Origin: Pyrobaculum oguniense TE7
GTDB taxonomy: Archaea; Thermoproteota; Thermoprotei; Thermoproteales; Thermoproteaceae
Assembly (NCBI GenBank): GCA_000247545.1
Contig: CP003316.1
Coordinates: 653,233 to 717,232 of the forward strand
Direction: 5' to 3'
Length of the DNA: 64,000 bases
Shown here piece by piece: positions 42,251 through 51,303 of this stretch (position 1 is the first letter of the stretch; each line of letters opens with the position of its first letter). The position numbers were made by a program, and so were the translations under genes. The notes under the pieces were generated by a model. That model was not told the origin of the DNA. It saw only the letters and a program-made list of their open reading frames with translations, and made no database searches.

Positions 42251-42664
42251 ATGGATTTTGAGGAGTTCAGACGTTGGATAGACATGGCTGAGAGGACGTT
42301 GCGGTCTGCGGAGAGGGACATGGAGGCGGGGGACTACAACTGGGCCTGCTTTAAGGCTCACCAAGCGGCCGAGTTCGCCGCCAAGGCGTTGCTGTACGGC
42401 GTGGGAAAGCCGTCGAGGGGACACTCTGTGCTGAGGCTTTTGAGGGAGGCCTCCGCGTTTGTTGAGGTGGGCGAAAAGGTGCTGGAGCACGCCGCGTTGC
42501 TAGACAAGTTCTACGTCCCCACAAGGTATGTAGATGCCTGGAGCGAAGGGACTCCCTACGATTACTATACGCGAGGAGACGCGGAAGCCGCAGTGAGAGC
42601 CGCTGAGAGTATAATCGCCTTCGTCAAGGAAGCATGGCGGCTGTTGAGTGGAGGAGGAGGCTGA
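42251..42664 (+). CDS. HEPN domain protein (toxin component)
   Basis: Product of 137 residues with the PF05168-type pattern: WIDMAERTLRSAERDMEAGDYNWACFKAHQ-type helices, then AAEFAAKALLY and GHSVLRLLREA. HEPN proteins paired with minimal nucleotidyltransferases form type VII toxin-antitoxin modules or related defence pairs. It begins at the base after the PaREP2b stop and its own 3' end overlaps the nucleotidyltransferase by 31 bp, so all three genes can be one operon. Confidence 0.85.
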   Translation: MDFEEFRRWIDMAERTLRSAERDMEAGDYNWACFKAHQAAEFAAKALLYGVGKPSRGHSVLRLLREASAFVEVGEKVLEHAALLDKFYVPTRYVDAWSEGTPYDYYTRGDAEAAVRAAESIIAFVKEAWRLLSGGGG

Positions 42665-42999
42665 GAGAGGAGGCTTTGAGGAGGGCGGCGGAGGTGGCGT
42701 CTAGAGTAAGGGGGACGGTCTTCTTGGTGGGCTCCTTTGCCAGAGGAGACTTCTCCGAGAACAGCGATGTGGATTTATTGATCATTGGCGAGTTCAGAGA
42801 GCCGCCACACCGCCGGCTTTTAGACGTCTGGGCCGCGGGCGTTGAGATAATTGCGCTCACCGCGGCTGAGGCGTTCAACGCCGTGGATAAGTGCTACCCC
42901 ATTGCGGAGGATGTGGCCATTGGCGTCGTGCTTAAAGACGACTTGGCCCTAGCCGCCGAGCTGATCAGCCGCGCGAGGAAGTGCTCCAAGACGCGGTAG
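42634..42999 (+). CDS. Minimal nucleotidyltransferase (MNT, antitoxin component)
   Basis: Product of 121 residues with the complete MNT core VGSFARGDFSENSDVDLLI (GS at 32-33; D-x-D at about 46-48) and a third acidic strand (GVEIIALT). In MntA-HepT pairs, the nucleotidyltransferase adds AMP to the HEPN toxin. The upstream HEPN gene overlaps its start by 31 bp. The convergent phospholipase-like gene ends two bases after its stop. Confidence 0.85.
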   Translation: MAAVEWRRRLREEALRRAAEVASRVRGTVFLVGSFARGDFSENSDVDLLIIGEFREPPHRRLLDVWAAGVEIIALTAAEAFNAVDKCYPIAEDVAIGVVLKDDLALAAELISRARKCSKTR

Positions 43000-43001
43000 T
43001 T

Positions 43002-43730
43002 TCAGCACGTCATCGCCGGCTTCCCCCACGTGGGCCTAAGGCACATTGCCCCTCCCCTCATGGCCAAGACGTAGTCGCGCGGCGTCCAGAAGGAGATAGC
43101 TAGAAGCCCCACAGCGGCAGGCACTAAGGCCGCATAGGGCATTGCAACGGCGGTTGCAACTGCGGCAAGCACAACTGCCGACGCCGCGTATATCTTCTTC
43201 CGCCTCCCCCTCGCCTTGTAGTAGGCGCCTATCTGTGGGGAGATCGCGTCGGCGGCGAATTGTCTCAGTAGTGCAGAGGTGAGGGCGTAGGCGTGGCAGA
43301 GGGCTTCTACGGGGTTGTTGGAGCGCCTGTGCTTAGCGCCGTTGCAGATGTGTGGGAGCTGGGAAGTTAGTTGGTCCATCTGAGCCTCCACGTCGTCGTG
43401 GACGTTGAGCAAGAGCCACTTCTTCGTCTTGACCGCCCCGTCGTGGAGGTAGTGGAGGGCCCTCCCTAGCGCCCTCCCCGCGCTGTACATGTCACCCCTG
43501 GCGCGGAAGAAGTGGGCGAGGTCGTAGTACCACCTTACCAAAGCCTCGGGCGGGTCGTGATGAGGCGCCCTCGCCTCCCGGCACCTCTTCTTCCTACACC
43601 TAGTCACGAGGTCCGCCTCTATGTCCGGCTCCACAACTCCCCTCAATACGCCGCGGAGGAGCTCGCCCCGGGGGAGTTCAGGAGGCCAGGCGGCCTTTAC
43701 GATAGCGCGGTGGGTGCGCCAGGTGGGCAC
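43002..43730 (-). CDS. Zinc-dependent phospholipase C / S1-P1 nuclease-like membrane protein
   Basis: Product of 242 residues. The N-terminus WRTHRAIVKAAW, EPDIEAD, HHDPPE, YYDLAHFFRARGD, ALHYLHDG and NVHDDVEAQMD gives the spaced His/Asp set of the zinc-dependent PLC/S1-P1 helical fold. Two hydrophobic helices follow (IYAASAVVLAAVATAVAMPYAALVP...). No signal peptide is seen, so the catalytic domain may face the cytoplasm. Substrate unknown. It lies convergent with the HEPN/MNT operon and is separated by two bases. Confidence 0.65.
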   Translation of the reverse strand: MPTWRTHRAIVKAAWPPELPRGELLRGVLRGVVEPDIEADLVTRCRKKRCREARAPHHDPPEALVRWYYDLAHFFRARGDMYSAGRALGRALHYLHDGAVKTKKWLLLNVHDDVEAQMDQLTSQLPHICNGAKHRRSNNPVEALCHAYALTSALLRQFAADAISPQIGAYYKARGRRKKIYAASAVVLAAVATAVAMPYAALVPAAVGLLAISFWTPRDYVLAMRGGAMCLRPTWGKPAMTC

Positions 43731-43930
43731 CTTGCAGAAAACGTGGTAGTTTTAAACCGTACCGTTGCGAAAATCTGATAGACGCATCGCTGAGCACAGA
43801 GGTGCGGCATTATACTTGTCCAGACATTGTTCGTGAAAGGGGGCGAAGTTGGGCTACGGCTTTTCTCCGCCGAAGTGTGATTGCAAGGGGCGATGTGTCA
43901 GAGTCCTTGAAAAGCCGTGTCTTTATAAAA

Positions 43931-44836
43931 ATGCGGATTAAGCCGCATGTGAAGTTGCTCACTTTTAGAAAAAACGTAGTGAAGGTGGGTCTTTGGAAGG
44001 ATGGGAAAATACTTGACTTGCCAGAAGCATACAAGGCGGTTTTCGGCGCGTACGAAGCGCCGGACTTCCTTTACAGCATGAGGAAGCTCATAGCCGTGGG
44101 GGAGCCCGCCCTTGAAATTATAAGAAAAATAGAGGCCGAGGCGAGAGGGCCCTTCTACGCGCCGCATGAGGTGGTCTGGGAGCCTCCCGTGCAGGATCCC
44201 GAGAAGGTGCTCGCAGTGGCTGTCAACTACAGATCCCACGGCAAGGAGATGGGGCACGAGCCCCCGCCCCGCCCCTACTTCTTCCCCAAGTTGCCGAACG
44301 CCCTCGTTGGCCACGAGAGGCCGATAATAAAACACCGTGTAGTGCAGAAGTTGGACTGGGAAGTGGAGCTTGTGGTTGTCATTGGGAGAGCTGGCAAGTA
44401 CATCGACCCCGAGAGGGCGCTTGACTACGTCTTTGGCTATACAGTAGGCAACGATGTGTCGATAAGGGATTGGCAGTACCCAGCTACTCAGTACGGATTC
44501 AACTGGATATGGGGTAAATCCATGGACACAGCGGCCCCGGTAGGGCCTTGGATTGCTACTAAGGACGAGGTCCCCGATCCGAACAAGCTGGGGCTTAGGC
44601 TGTGGGTAAACGGCCAGCTGGAGCAAGAGGGCAACACCTCAGACCTAATCTTCAACGTCCAGCAGCTGATACACTGGGCGTCCCAGGGCATAACCCTCAA
44701 GCCCGGCGACATGATATTCACCGGCACTCCGCCGGGCGTGGGCTTCCCCAAGGGCAAGTTCCTAAAAGGCGGCGACGTCGTCGAGGCAGAAGTGGAGACT
44801 GTAGGTCTGCTTAGGAACTACGTAATAGAGGAATAA
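43931..44836 (+). CDS. Fumarylacetoacetate hydrolase (FAH) family enzyme
   Basis: Product of about 300 residues. The FAH core is clear: VLAVAVNYRSHGKEMG, PYFFPKLPNALVGH, DWEVELVVVIGR with the metal-binding glutamates, YTVGNDVSIRDWQ, then KSMDTAAPVGPWI and FTGTPPGVG. Family members cleave or decarboxylate 2-oxo-acids; in archaea some act in sugar-acid or aromatic breakdown. The TATA box TTTATAAAA sits directly above ATG 43931, so a leaderless mRNA would begin near GTG 43949 (MKLLTFRKNV), which I consider the likelier start. The kdgA gene nearby, on the other strand, hints at sugar-acid metabolism. Confidence 0.85.
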   Translation: MRIKPHVKLLTFRKNVVKVGLWKDGKILDLPEAYKAVFGAYEAPDFLYSMRKLIAVGEPALEIIRKIEAEARGPFYAPHEVVWEPPVQDPEKVLAVAVNYRSHGKEMGHEPPPRPYFFPKLPNALVGHERPIIKHRVVQKLDWEVELVVVIGRAGKYIDPERALDYVFGYTVGNDVSIRDWQYPATQYGFNWIWGKSMDTAAPVGPWIATKDEVPDPNKLGLRLWVNGQLEQEGNTSDLIFNVQQLIHWASQGITLKPGDMIFTGTPPGVGFPKGKFLKGGDVVEAEVETVGLLRNYVIEE

Positions 44837-45253
44837 AACAGCTTTTTACGTTGCGAGGTTTTCGACCTTCACGAGCCCACGGCGGTGAGCACCGTCGAGT
44901 CAATGGAAAAGGTGCTGTGGTAAAGAGGGTGGGCGAACTGACGCTGTACAGGGGAGTTTACTGCAGCCGGCGCGGCGCCTGGCCAGCGGCGTGACGGAGA
45001 CTGGGCTACCGTCGAAGGGACTTGCCTGCTCCAGCAGGAGGTTTGTGCGCGTCTTGACCCGCCCGGCTCAGTTGAAGAGCTCCGCTGACCTGCCGCACGT
45101 AGCGTAGCAATGTGCATGTCACTTAGTAGTGTTGATCGAGGGGCTCTCCGGAATGCCGTCGTAGCTACCTGGAACCGGATCCAAAAAGAGCATCTGCCAG
45201 AAATGACCACGTGTGGCTAAAAGTGGATAAGGAGACGTCTGCGTTGTTTATAG
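44837..45253. other. Degraded 417-bp region, possibly transposase remnant
   Basis: No intact gene. The minus strand has a broken frame with LLLEQASPFDGSPVSVTPLA and HRRGLVKVENLAT, which recalls the 3' end of IS200/IS605-type orfB (TnpB) genes. The resemblance is by memory of such tails and is uncertain. Several in-frame stops show it is inactive. Confidence 0.3.
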
Positions 45254-46123
45254 CTATAGCTTGTTCAGCGCCTCTTTTATTCTTGACACCGCTTTAGCTA
45301 GTTTCTCTCTTTCTTCGCTCTCCAGCGGATAGATTGGGGGTCTAGGCTCGCCGGGATCATACCCCTGGAAGATCCTCACTAGCTCGTACACCGAAGAGTT
45401 GTACCCCAAAGGCGTCGCAACCTCTAGGATTTCGTTTATGAGGAATTGTAAGCGTTTGGCTTTTTCCACATCTCTTCTCAAGACGGCGTCTCTAATTTTC
45501 ACTAAAACGTCTGGGATGTAGTTGGCAGACGCTACAATTACGCCGTCCAAACCAACTGCGAAGAATGCCATTACTAACGAATCAGAGCCTTTGTAGGCTT
45601 TAATCTCCGGCATTAGCCGCTTGTAGGCGAGAGTGTGTGCTAGGTCTGGGTTTGTGTCTTTCACCCCCTTGAGACAACCTATCGCCTTTGCCATCTCCGC
45701 GTCTACATTTCTGCCTACTGCGGCGGGGTAGTTGTAGAGGTATACTGGTAGGCTTGTGGCGGCGCAGAGCTCTCTAAAATACTTCGCCACCTGTCTCTGG
45801 GAAAGTCCGGGGAAGTAGTACGGCGGGACTGACGCCACGGCCTCTATGTCGAATTTTTCTGCGTACTTCACCAAGGCCAAAACGTCGTACAAGTTCAAGA
45901 ACCCGACTTGCATAATCACCCTCCTGGTTACCGATGAGGCTGCCTCTAGCAACGCCTTGCGCTCCTCAAGGCTCAGCGCAGGCCCGAGACCCGTAGTCCC
46001 AGCGACGAAAAGCGCATCCACGCCCTTCTTCATTATATTTTTTGCGTGGTTTATGAAAGTCTCTACATCTACCTTCCCCGATCTAAAAGGAGTTATTATC
46101 GGCGCGATTATGTCCATTTGCAT
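45254..46123 (-). CDS. kdgA: 2-keto-3-deoxy-(6-phospho)gluconate aldolase
   Basis: Class I aldolase of the DapA/NAL superfamily, 289 residues. FVAGTTGLGPALSLEERKALL (39-59), PVYLYNYPAAVGR (126-138) with the catalytic tyrosine, and the Schiff-base lysine K155 in LKGVKDTN match the KDG/KDPG aldolase of Sulfolobus and Thermoproteus, not dihydrodipicolinate synthase. The long FQGYDPGEPRPPIYPL C-terminal stretch is also typical. It serves the branched Entner-Doudoroff pathway. KDG kinase and gluconate dehydratase are not in the window. Confidence 0.9.
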   Translation of the reverse strand: MQMDIIAPIITPFRSGKVDVETFINHAKNIMKKGVDALFVAGTTGLGPALSLEERKALLEAASSVTRRVIMQVGFLNLYDVLALVKYAEKFDIEAVASVPPYYFPGLSQRQVAKYFRELCAATSLPVYLYNYPAAVGRNVDAEMAKAIGCLKGVKDTNPDLAHTLAYKRLMPEIKAYKGSDSLVMAFFAVGLDGVIVASANYIPDVLVKIRDAVLRRDVEKAKRLQFLINEILEVATPLGYNSSVYELVRIFQGYDPGEPRPPIYPLESEEREKLAKAVSRIKEALNKL

Positions 46124-46182
46124 AGACTATAATGTACTTTAATAGCATGACTATCGATAAACGGCTAAGGTCTCTGAGATTT

Positions 46183-46846
46183 AGCCTCCCTTGCCCAATG
46201 CGAGGACTTGACTCTCGACATAACTCCTTGTGGCGTCCGAAATAGCTATGCCCTACGAGACGGGGTTTTGTGGATCCTCTGCAAGCGATTTTCTCTCAGC
46301 ATCGGTCCTATCACTTAGGCTCAGTATAATCATGGGCCTCTTGGTTCCATTAACACCCAGCGGTGTGGCCCCTCCAGGTATGACGCCCTCCCCAAGTATA
46401 CGGCGGTCTTGACTCAGAAGAAAGAGGCGGCTAACGCCACGGAGGATCCCTACTGCCCAGCACCTGCGTCTATGTTCTACTGTGGCCCCCTCCCTCCACA
46501 CTAGAGCAGAGCCACTGCTGTGTTGGGTCTGTGGCTCCCCGGCGGGGGCGGTCCTCAAACTTAGTATATCCTGGCTGAGGTGCCCGGGGCCACTCAAGTT
46601 GCTGGGTTCGGGTGTACGGCGATGGGCGCCAAATGAGATACACGTCCCTCAACTCCTGCGGCATCCGGCTTTCCTGTGAAAACACCTGCCTAACCAACTC
46701 CTTGGCGAAGAGGCCTTTGAACTCCTCCGGTCTAACCGACTCCTATCGTTGGGTTACAGATGCGGCGGCAGAGGCTTTGGGAGATCGGGGACGATGTTGT
46801 ACCAATACCTCAGCGCCTCCCACTCATAATGAGGAGCTCTATCCAT
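46183..46846 (-). pseudogene. Degraded second trpB2 gene
   Basis: On the minus strand, ATG 46844-46846 opens EALRYWYNIVPDLPKPLPPHL, then a stop. In another frame follow EEFKGLFAKELVRQVFSQ and MPQELRDVYLIWRPSP, then YTKFED, then VYLGRASYLEGPHRWVLME, and finally SLSDRTDAERKSLAEDPQNP and GIAISDA. Lined up with the TrpB2 at 5107-6336 (WYNIAADLP, IPEEVRDAYRRVGRPTP, YYKYEG, PSPSEVTEAGRR, GSLGIAISEAV), these are consecutive pieces of a TrpB2 N-terminal half. At least four frame changes or stops exist, the P-loop-like SHK lysine block is lost, and the C-terminal half is missing at the kdgA side. Confidence 0.75.
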
Positions 46847-46882
46847 AAAACCTCAAATGGCGGAGGTTTTGAACTTTGTGAT

Positions 46883-48847
46883 TTAAGATTCGGCGGTTTT
46901 AATAAACTTCATTTTTGAGACAGCCTCCTTGACCTCTTCTATCGACGCCTCGTCTTCTATTGTTGAGAGATCTCCTAGCGGCTCGCCTGTCCACATCCGC
47001 TTTAGCACCCTCCTCATTATCTTCCCCGAACGGGTTTTGGGGAGCATGTTGACGAACTCCACCCCGGCGAACACCGCAATTGGGCCGAAGGTCTTCCTCA
47101 CATGTTCGATTAGATCCTTCTTGAGGCCCTCTGTGGGTTGCCAGCCTGGCCTCAGCACCACGAAGGCGGCAATCGCCTCGCCCCTCAGCGGGTCTGGGAC
47201 GCCCACCACAGCCGCCTCTGCGACGGCTGGGTGGGAAACGAGGGCCGACTCCACCTCTATGGTGCCTATCCTGTGCCCGGCGATTTTAATAACCTCATCG
47301 GCCCTCCCGGCGAACCAGATATAGCCGTCTTCATCCATGTGAGCCGCGTCGCCCGTGTAGTAAACCATCTTCCCCTCGTATCTGCCCCAATAGTCGTTTA
47401 AATACCGCTGGTGGTCCCTCCACAATGTCGGCGTCATGCCGGGATGCGGCCTTTTAATCACCAACGTCCCCTTGTGGCCAGGCGGCGCCGGGTTGCCCCT
47501 CTCGTCTACTACCTCCACCTCGACGCCCGGTAGCGGGACGCCGGCGGAGCCCGGCTTAATTTCCATGTGCTCAAGGCCGTGGGGCATGCCGCTTACAAGG
47601 GCGTAGTAGTACCCAATAGTGGGGCCTGCCAGCTCGGTCTGCCACCAGTGGTCTATTACGGGCACCCTCCTCCTGAACACGTCCTCGTACAGCCAGCGCC
47701 ACACTTCTGGGTTCAGCACCTCACCAGCCGTGACCACCCGCGTTACCGACGAGAGGTCGTGCCTCCTGGCCAAGTTTGTGCCGTACCTCATCAAAAGCCT
47801 CGCCGCCGTGGGGGAGGTCCAAATCAGCGTCGGCTTGTACTTCTCCACGACCTCCCAGAATAGGTCGGGCTTGGGGTAGTCTATAGCGCCGTCGAATAGG
47901 ATAGAGGTGGCGCCCATAATCAGCGGGGCGAACACTATATAGCTCTGTCCCACGATCCACCCGATGTCGCTTGTGTTGAAAATAAGATCGTTGGCGGAGA
48001 GGCCGTACACAAGCAGAGCGCCGTATACTATCCATACCTGGTAGCCTCCATGTACGTGTACCACGGGCTTGGGCTTTGCCGTGGTTCCTGAGGTGGGCAA
48101 GACGAAGAGGGGCTCGTTGGACTCCACAAACTCGGGATGAGCCGAGTGGCCCTTCCCCATTTCGAGAAACTCCTCCAGCCACATGTCCCGCCCCCTCTCC
48201 ATGGGCACGTCGCCTCCCTCCTCCGTCTTCTTAACAACCACGAGGGATGGGCGCCACGCCGATATCTTAAGCGCCTCGTCGATATTTGCCTTAAGCGGGA
48301 TTTTTCTTCCTCTGCGTAGCGAGTGGTCTTGGGTGAATACGATCTTGGGCTCCACCAGCTCTATCCTATCGGCCACCGCCTTCGGCGAAAATCCGGCAAA
48401 GACGGTGGTGGAGACGGCTCCTATACGCGCCGCGGCCAGTATAGCCGCGACGGCCTCAATTGAGTTAGGCATGTAGACGAGGATGGTGTCCCCCTTCTTC
48501 ACCCCGGTAGCTCTCATGGCGGCGCTGAACTTGTACACCAGCGCCGCCAACTCGCCGTATGTCACCTTCCGCTCCGCCCCCGCCTCGGGGTTTAGGTAGA
48601 TGTAGGCGACCTTGTCGCCTAGAAGCCCCGTCTTATAATCTACCGCGCTGTAACCTGCGTTTGTATAGCCGCCAACGAACCACTTGAACGGCTCGGGAGG
48701 TTGCCACTCGAATATCTTCTCCGGTTTTTTAGCCCAGTAGATGAGGTGCGAGGTTCTTTCTACAAACTCACGCCAAAACCCTTCCGGATCTTCTGCCCAT
48801 CTTTTGTAGAGCCCTTCCCATGCTTTGAATTTTTGAGGAAGCGACAT
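46883..48847 (-). CDS. acsA: Acetyl-CoA synthetase (AMP-forming)
   Basis: ANL-superfamily enzyme of about 654 residues from ATG 48847. It activates acetate (and in Pyrobaculum also propionate or isobutyrate) to acyl-CoA via an acyl-adenylate. Motifs are LPTSGTTAKPKPVVH near 250, DIGWIVGQSY, IDHWWQTELAGP, YYTGDAAHMDEDGYIWFAGR and the C-terminal LPKTRSGKIMRR whose lysine is the usual acylation site. ATG 48847 is preferred to 48877 because of a TTAAAAGGTATATT element just above. It lies next to a trpB2 remnant and diverges from the COG1855 gene. Confidence 0.92.
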   Translation of the reverse strand: MSLPQKFKAWEGLYKRWAEDPEGFWREFVERTSHLIYWAKKPEKIFEWQPPEPFKWFVGGYTNAGYSAVDYKTGLLGDKVAYIYLNPEAGAERKVTYGELAALVYKFSAAMRATGVKKGDTILVYMPNSIEAVAAILAAARIGAVSTTVFAGFSPKAVADRIELVEPKIVFTQDHSLRRGRKIPLKANIDEALKISAWRPSLVVVKKTEEGGDVPMERGRDMWLEEFLEMGKGHSAHPEFVESNEPLFVLPTSGTTAKPKPVVHVHGGYQVWIVYGALLVYGLSANDLIFNTSDIGWIVGQSYIVFAPLIMGATSILFDGAIDYPKPDLFWEVVEKYKPTLIWTSPTAARLLMRYGTNLARRHDLSSVTRVVTAGEVLNPEVWRWLYEDVFRRRVPVIDHWWQTELAGPTIGYYYALVSGMPHGLEHMEIKPGSAGVPLPGVEVEVVDERGNPAPPGHKGTLVIKRPHPGMTPTLWRDHQRYLNDYWGRYEGKMVYYTGDAAHMDEDGYIWFAGRADEVIKIAGHRIGTIEVESALVSHPAVAEAAVVGVPDPLRGEAIAAFVVLRPGWQPTEGLKKDLIEHVRKTFGPIAVFAGVEFVNMLPKTRSGKIMRRVLKRMWTGEPLGDLSTIEDEASIEEVKEAVSKMKFIKTAES

Positions 48848-48983
48848 TAATAGCAAGCACAATATACCTTTTAACACTTATTGTAAATTATTCTTAATTA
48901 CAATATACGTCATTTTTTACGTCGCAAGGGGCACCGGTGTAGCGGAGGCTTAAAAATTTATACACAACTGTAACAAGGCCTCA

Positions 48984-50543
48984 GTGGATCGATACATTGC
49001 CGATACCTCAGCTGTGCTCGACGGGACGTTGAAGGAGGCCGTCGTCAGCGGAAGAGTGAGAGGAACCCTCTTCCTCCTCTCGGAAATGGTGGAGTATTTC
49101 ATATCACTAGCCAGGCAGGGCGACGGTATCGGCATTGTGGGGGTGGAAGAGCTTAAAGACTTGTACGAGGTGGTGGATAAGCTCGGCCTCTCCGACTTCG
49201 TCAAGATAGAGACGGTGAGCCTCAACAGAAAGGTCGACCCCGAGGAGCTCAACATCTACGCCCGGCGCTTCGCCAAGGAGAACGGCTGTATCTACATCAC
49301 CAGCGACGAGGTGGCGAGAGACGCGGCGAGGTTGCAAGGCGTAGAGGTACTCTACCTGGGGAAGACGAGGGAGGTCCTCACATTGGAGAGGTTTTTCGGG
49401 CCGGAGGTGATGTCCGTCCACTTGAAGGAGGGCCTCCCGCCGCTAGGGAAGGTTGGGCGTCCCGGCAACTGGCGGATAGTCCAGCTGTCCAGCGAACCGC
49501 TGAGCCGTAAGCAGTTGGAGATAGTTGTAAGGGAGTTGATAGCTGAAGCCTCGAAGCTTAGTCCACGCACCAAGATCGAGATTCGGAGGCCCCACTCCCT
49601 TATCATACAACACAAGGAATACCGCGTGGTTGTTGTGTTCCCGCCTGTGTCGGAGAGGCTTGAGATCACCGCAACGAAGCCTGTGGTGAGGAAGAAGATA
49701 GAGGACTATGGGTTGCCCCCCAAGGTCCTTGAGCGGCTTGAGAAAAGCGCCGAGGGCATACTGGTTGCCGGCGCCCCAGGTGCTGGGAAGACCACCTTTG
49801 CCCAGGCCCTGGCCGAGTTCTACCTAAGCAAGGGCAAAATCGTCAAGACTATTGAATCGCCCCGGGACATGGTGTTGCCGCCTGCCATTACGCAGATATC
49901 GAAGAACTTGGCCACATCTGAGGAGATCCACGACCTCCTCCTCTTGTCTCGCCCTGACTACACGATCTTCGACGAGATGAGGGACACGGCGGACTTCCAG
50001 CTGTACGTGGACTTGAGGCTGGCGGGGGTCGGCATGGTGGGCATCGTCCACGCCACCTCGCCCATTGACGCGATACAGCGGTTTATAAGGAGGGTGGAGC
50101 TGGGCATGATACCCTCAATAATTGACACGGTTATCTTCATGAAGGACGGGGAGGTGAGGAAGGTGTATGCTCTATCCATGGTTGTAAAGGTGCCGGCGGG
50201 GATGCGGGAGGAGGATTTGGCAAGGCCGGTGATATTGGTGAAGGACTTCATCACAGATGAGGTGGAGTACGAGATATACGTCTTCGGCGAGGAGACCTTC
50301 GTGGTCCCAGTCAAGAGGGGAGAGGCAGTCGCCATGGGCCCCAGCAGAAGGGTCTACTCCATGGTGGTGTCCGCCCTTAAGCGGTACGTGCCGCCTCACG
50401 AGATCAAACTGGAGGAGCGCGACGGGGTCATAGTGGTGAGAGTCCCCGAGGAGTACCTAGGCGTAGTCCTCTCGCGTGGAGTCACCAAGCTAGAGAAAAT
50501 CAGGCGGAAGCTCTCAGTGGATTTCAGAATAGAGCCTAGGTGA
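48984..50543 (+). CDS. PIN-domain/KH-domain ATPase (COG1855)
   Basis: Product of 519 residues in three parts: an N-terminal PIN-like nuclease domain (MDRYIADTSAVLDG, later TSDEVARDAARLQG), a VirB11/PilT-like ATPase with Walker A GAPGAGKTTFAQ near 263 and the Walker B FDEMRDTADF, and a C-terminal KH-like end (VIVVRVPEEYLGVVLSRG). This conserved archaeal architecture has no proven role, but an RNA or ribosome function is expected. The start is GTG, below a TTTATA box at 48956-48962. The methyltransferase gene overlaps it by 4 bp. Confidence 0.88.
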   Translation: MDRYIADTSAVLDGTLKEAVVSGRVRGTLFLLSEMVEYFISLARQGDGIGIVGVEELKDLYEVVDKLGLSDFVKIETVSLNRKVDPEELNIYARRFAKENGCIYITSDEVARDAARLQGVEVLYLGKTREVLTLERFFGPEVMSVHLKEGLPPLGKVGRPGNWRIVQLSSEPLSRKQLEIVVRELIAEASKLSPRTKIEIRRPHSLIIQHKEYRVVVVFPPVSERLEITATKPVVRKKIEDYGLPPKVLERLEKSAEGILVAGAPGAGKTTFAQALAEFYLSKGKIVKTIESPRDMVLPPAITQISKNLATSEEIHDLLLLSRPDYTIFDEMRDTADFQLYVDLRLAGVGMVGIVHATSPIDAIQRFIRRVELGMIPSIIDTVIFMKDGEVRKVYALSMVVKVPAGMREEDLARPVILVKDFITDEVEYEIYVFGEETFVVPVKRGEAVAMGPSRRVYSMVVSALKRYVPPHEIKLEERDGVIVVRVPEEYLGVVLSRGVTKLEKIRRKLSVDFRIEPR

Positions 50544-51298
50544 CGGCTGCGTCGCTGGTCGTCGCTAAGTATTACGACCACGCCGCGCAGAGCTACGAGG
50601 ACAAATACCTCAGGACTGAGTACTACAGAACTCTGTATAGGAAAGTCGGCGAGGTCCTCGACAAGTATATAAACGCCGGAATGCGCGTGCTGGACATTGG
50701 CGCGGGGACGGGGTTCTGGACTGCCTACATGACGAAGAGAGGGGCGAGGGTTGTGGCGCTGGATATTTCCCCCATGTCGGTAAAGCGGTGCAGGTGCGAG
50801 GACAAAGTGGTGGGCGACGCCGCTTTGCCCTCAGCCGGCGCGGGGAGATTCGACGCCGTGACTGCGCTGGGTAGCGTGTACAACCACATGGTCGATCTCA
50901 ATAAGGCGTTGCGGCGCATATCCCACGCAGTTAAGAAGGGGGGCCTCATGATAGCTGACATAGACAACGCCTTGTGTTTAGACATGCTTTACGAATACCT
51001 TCTCTTCCAGGGCTTGGGCAAGCTGAAAGAGGCGCTGACAAAGGGCCGCGTGGCCGGCGTCTGGGAATCAATAGACGGGGAGATACCCTTCTACTACTAC
51101 ACATACTTCAGCGTGAAGTCGGCGCTTCACGACGCCGGGTTCAAAATAGTTGAGACCAGGCCAATATACATAATGCCTGTACTCCCCACTAGGATTCTCC
51201 AGAGGTCGTTCAAAACGAAGTTTCTAGAAAAGCTTGATCTCCTAAAGCCCCTAGCCCCATTCGCCACCACGGTGATATACGTCGCTAAGAAGCTGTAA
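50540..51298 (+). CDS. Class I SAM-dependent methyltransferase
   Basis: Product of 252 residues. Motif I is RVLDIGAGTGFWTAYM near 48-63, followed by ALDISPMSVKRC (motif II) and AVTALGSVYNHM (motif IV). The shape is that of small-molecule or lipid/quinone methyltransferases (Methyltransf_11/25). The C-terminal hydrophobic LKPLAPFATTVIYVA strand closes the fold. It overlaps the COG1855 gene by 4 bp and may be co-translated. Substrate unknown. Confidence 0.85.
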   Translation: MTAASLVVAKYYDHAAQSYEDKYLRTEYYRTLYRKVGEVLDKYINAGMRVLDIGAGTGFWTAYMTKRGARVVALDISPMSVKRCRCEDKVVGDAALPSAGAGRFDAVTALGSVYNHMVDLNKALRRISHAVKKGGLMIADIDNALCLDMLYEYLLFQGLGKLKEALTKGRVAGVWESIDGEIPFYYYTYFSVKSALHDAGFKIVETRPIYIMPVLPTRILQRSFKTKFLEKLDLLKPLAPFATTVIYVAKKL

Positions 51299-51303
51299 GC
51301 CTT

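Noticed and set aside
43898-44626. 242-codon minus-strand frame opposite the FAH gene
   Set aside because: Shadow of a well-conserved FAH-family gene.
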